A DNA stretch of 5,928 nucleotides from Planctomycetaceae bacterium (GTDB lineage Bacteria > Planctomycetota > Planctomycetia > Pirellulales > UBA1268). The translations under genes were made by a program, and so were the position numbers. This document shows, one piece after another, positions 5,542 through 5,928 of the stretch. Below the pieces are notes generated by a model. That model was given only the letters and a program-made list of their open reading frames with translations, was not told the origin of the DNA and did not search any database. Each line of letters starts with the position of its first letter. The first letter of the stretch is position 1. The DNA lies in assembly GCA_947440895.1 (NCBI GenBank), contig CANETO010000144.1, forward strand, positions 1 to 5,928, given 5' to 3'.

Positions 5542-5928
5542 TTACTGCTGAATCTGTTGTTTCTGCCGTTCGGCAGCGGTGAAGGATCGCCACGCGGTGC
5601 TGCTGCCCACCTCGTCGGCTGTTTTGGCTGGTTCAACTGGTTTTACTGGTTCAACTTTTTTGACTTGCTCAACTGGTTTGGCTGGTTCAGCTGGTTCAAA
5701 ACGGGCTGCTGGCTCCACCGCGTCCGGAGCGGGCAGGTCGTCAGCGGGAGGATCAGGCTCAAACGATTCTTCACGTGGGCCGGGCACTTCTGCCTTCGGC
5801 GGACGGGCCGGCGTGACGGCATCGTCGTTGGAAACCTGAACCACTCCCGATCCGGGCCACCTTCGCCAGCGGGTGCCGTAAAATCCGAAAACATCCGGCC
5901 GGACGGGGCAGTGTGCCGGGCAGAGACC
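5542..5928 (-). CDS. Hypothetical protein with Pro/Glu/Lys repeats, C-terminal 128 residues (start beyond right edge)
   Basis: I do not recognise a function. A GTG at 5844 could begin a 100-residue protein, but the frame stays open to the edge and the extra 28 codons look coding. They include C-P-A-H-C (visible residues 3-7) and FGFYGTRWRRWPG (14-26), a Tyr/Trp motif I recall from planctomycete hypothetical proteins, many of them secreted. The true start is therefore probably outside the window. A Pro/Ala/Asp/Glu-rich low-complexity stretch follows, then the repeat segment at visible residues 77-102 with PVEPAK-like units, and a Gln-rich end (QKQQIQQ) before TAA at 5542-5544. No membrane segment is visible, and the middle is probably disordered. 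The gene converges on the tRNA, 18 bp from its 3' end. Coding is likely; whether it is exported cannot be judged without the N-terminus. Confidence 0.7.
   Translation of the reverse strand, partial: GLCPAHCPVRPDVFGFYGTRWRRWPGSGVVQVSNDDAVTPARPPKAEVPGPREESFEPDPPADDLPAPDAVEPAARFEPAEPAKPVEQVKKVEPVKPVEPAKTADEVGSSTAWRSFTAAERQKQQIQQ
5623..5700 (-). repeat. Imperfect in-frame tandem repeat coding for PVEPAK-like units
   Basis: The 78 bp encode 26 residues made of short variants such as EPAEPAK, PVEQVKK, VEPVK and PVEPAK. At the DNA level the plus strand repeats CTGGTT-based words. The segment is visibly richer in T/A than its surroundings, and its length may vary between strains by slippage. Confidence 0.65.

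Noticed and set aside
5563..5576. CTGCCG-TT-CGGCAG inverted repeat as a terminator for the tRNA or the right-edge gene
   Set aside because: No T-run follows on either strand, and the repeat lies inside the coding region of the right-edge gene.
4913..5593. Minus-strand ORF of 226 codons across the HTTM C-terminus and the tRNA
   Set aside because: It runs antisense through the tRNA gene and the conserved HTTM tail, and overlaps the right-edge gene in another frame; no protein family signal.
1..5928. CRISPR array, insertion sequence, toxin-antitoxin or defence system
   Set aside because: No regularly spaced repeats, transposase motifs, terminal inverted repeats or defence-type domains are visible. 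The genes are metabolic, membrane, tRNA and one hypothetical.

Overview
This is a GC-rich chromosomal window carrying central metabolism and housekeeping genes. I infer a planctomycete host. The basis is a long HTTM-type (vitamin K-dependent gamma-carboxylase-like) membrane protein with a C-terminal soluble extension, a Tyr/Trp motif in the gene at the right edge that I recall from planctomycete hypothetical proteins, and the pairing of a homodimeric-type pyruvate dehydrogenase E1 with lpd. That taxonomic call is from memory and has not been searched.

Layout: (1) Positions 1-2209, minus strand: aceE, the pyruvate dehydrogenase E1 component, with its 3' end beyond the left edge. (2) Positions 2291-3715, minus strand: lpd, dihydrolipoyl dehydrogenase (E3), complete, 81 bp upstream of aceE and very probably in the same transcript. 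(3) Positions 3716-3886: a compact divergent intergenic region. It has a plausible sigma70-like promoter for lpd-aceE, three CGATCCC heptamers just downstream of it, a perfect inverted repeat near position 3858, and a tiny leader ORF running into the next gene. (4) Positions 3887-5413, plus strand: a 508-residue HTTM-domain integral membrane protein. (5) Positions 5442-5523, plus strand: tRNA-Leu(UAG). (6) Positions 5542-5928, minus strand: the C-terminal 128 residues of a protein whose start lies beyond the right edge. It has a Pro/Glu/Lys repeat region and an FGFYGTRWRRWPG motif.

How the genes work together: E3 and E1 belong to the pyruvate dehydrogenase complex, which converts pyruvate to acetyl-CoA. 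The E2 gene (aceF) is not visible and could lie past the left edge. The HTTM protein is divergently oriented and has no obvious metabolic link to the complex. The tRNA and the right-edge gene converge, with 18 bp between them.

I saw no mobile element, CRISPR array, toxin-antitoxin pair or defence gene, and no convincing new multi-gene system. The most useful second-look items are the divergent regulatory region, the HTTM protein and the edge-truncated repeat protein.
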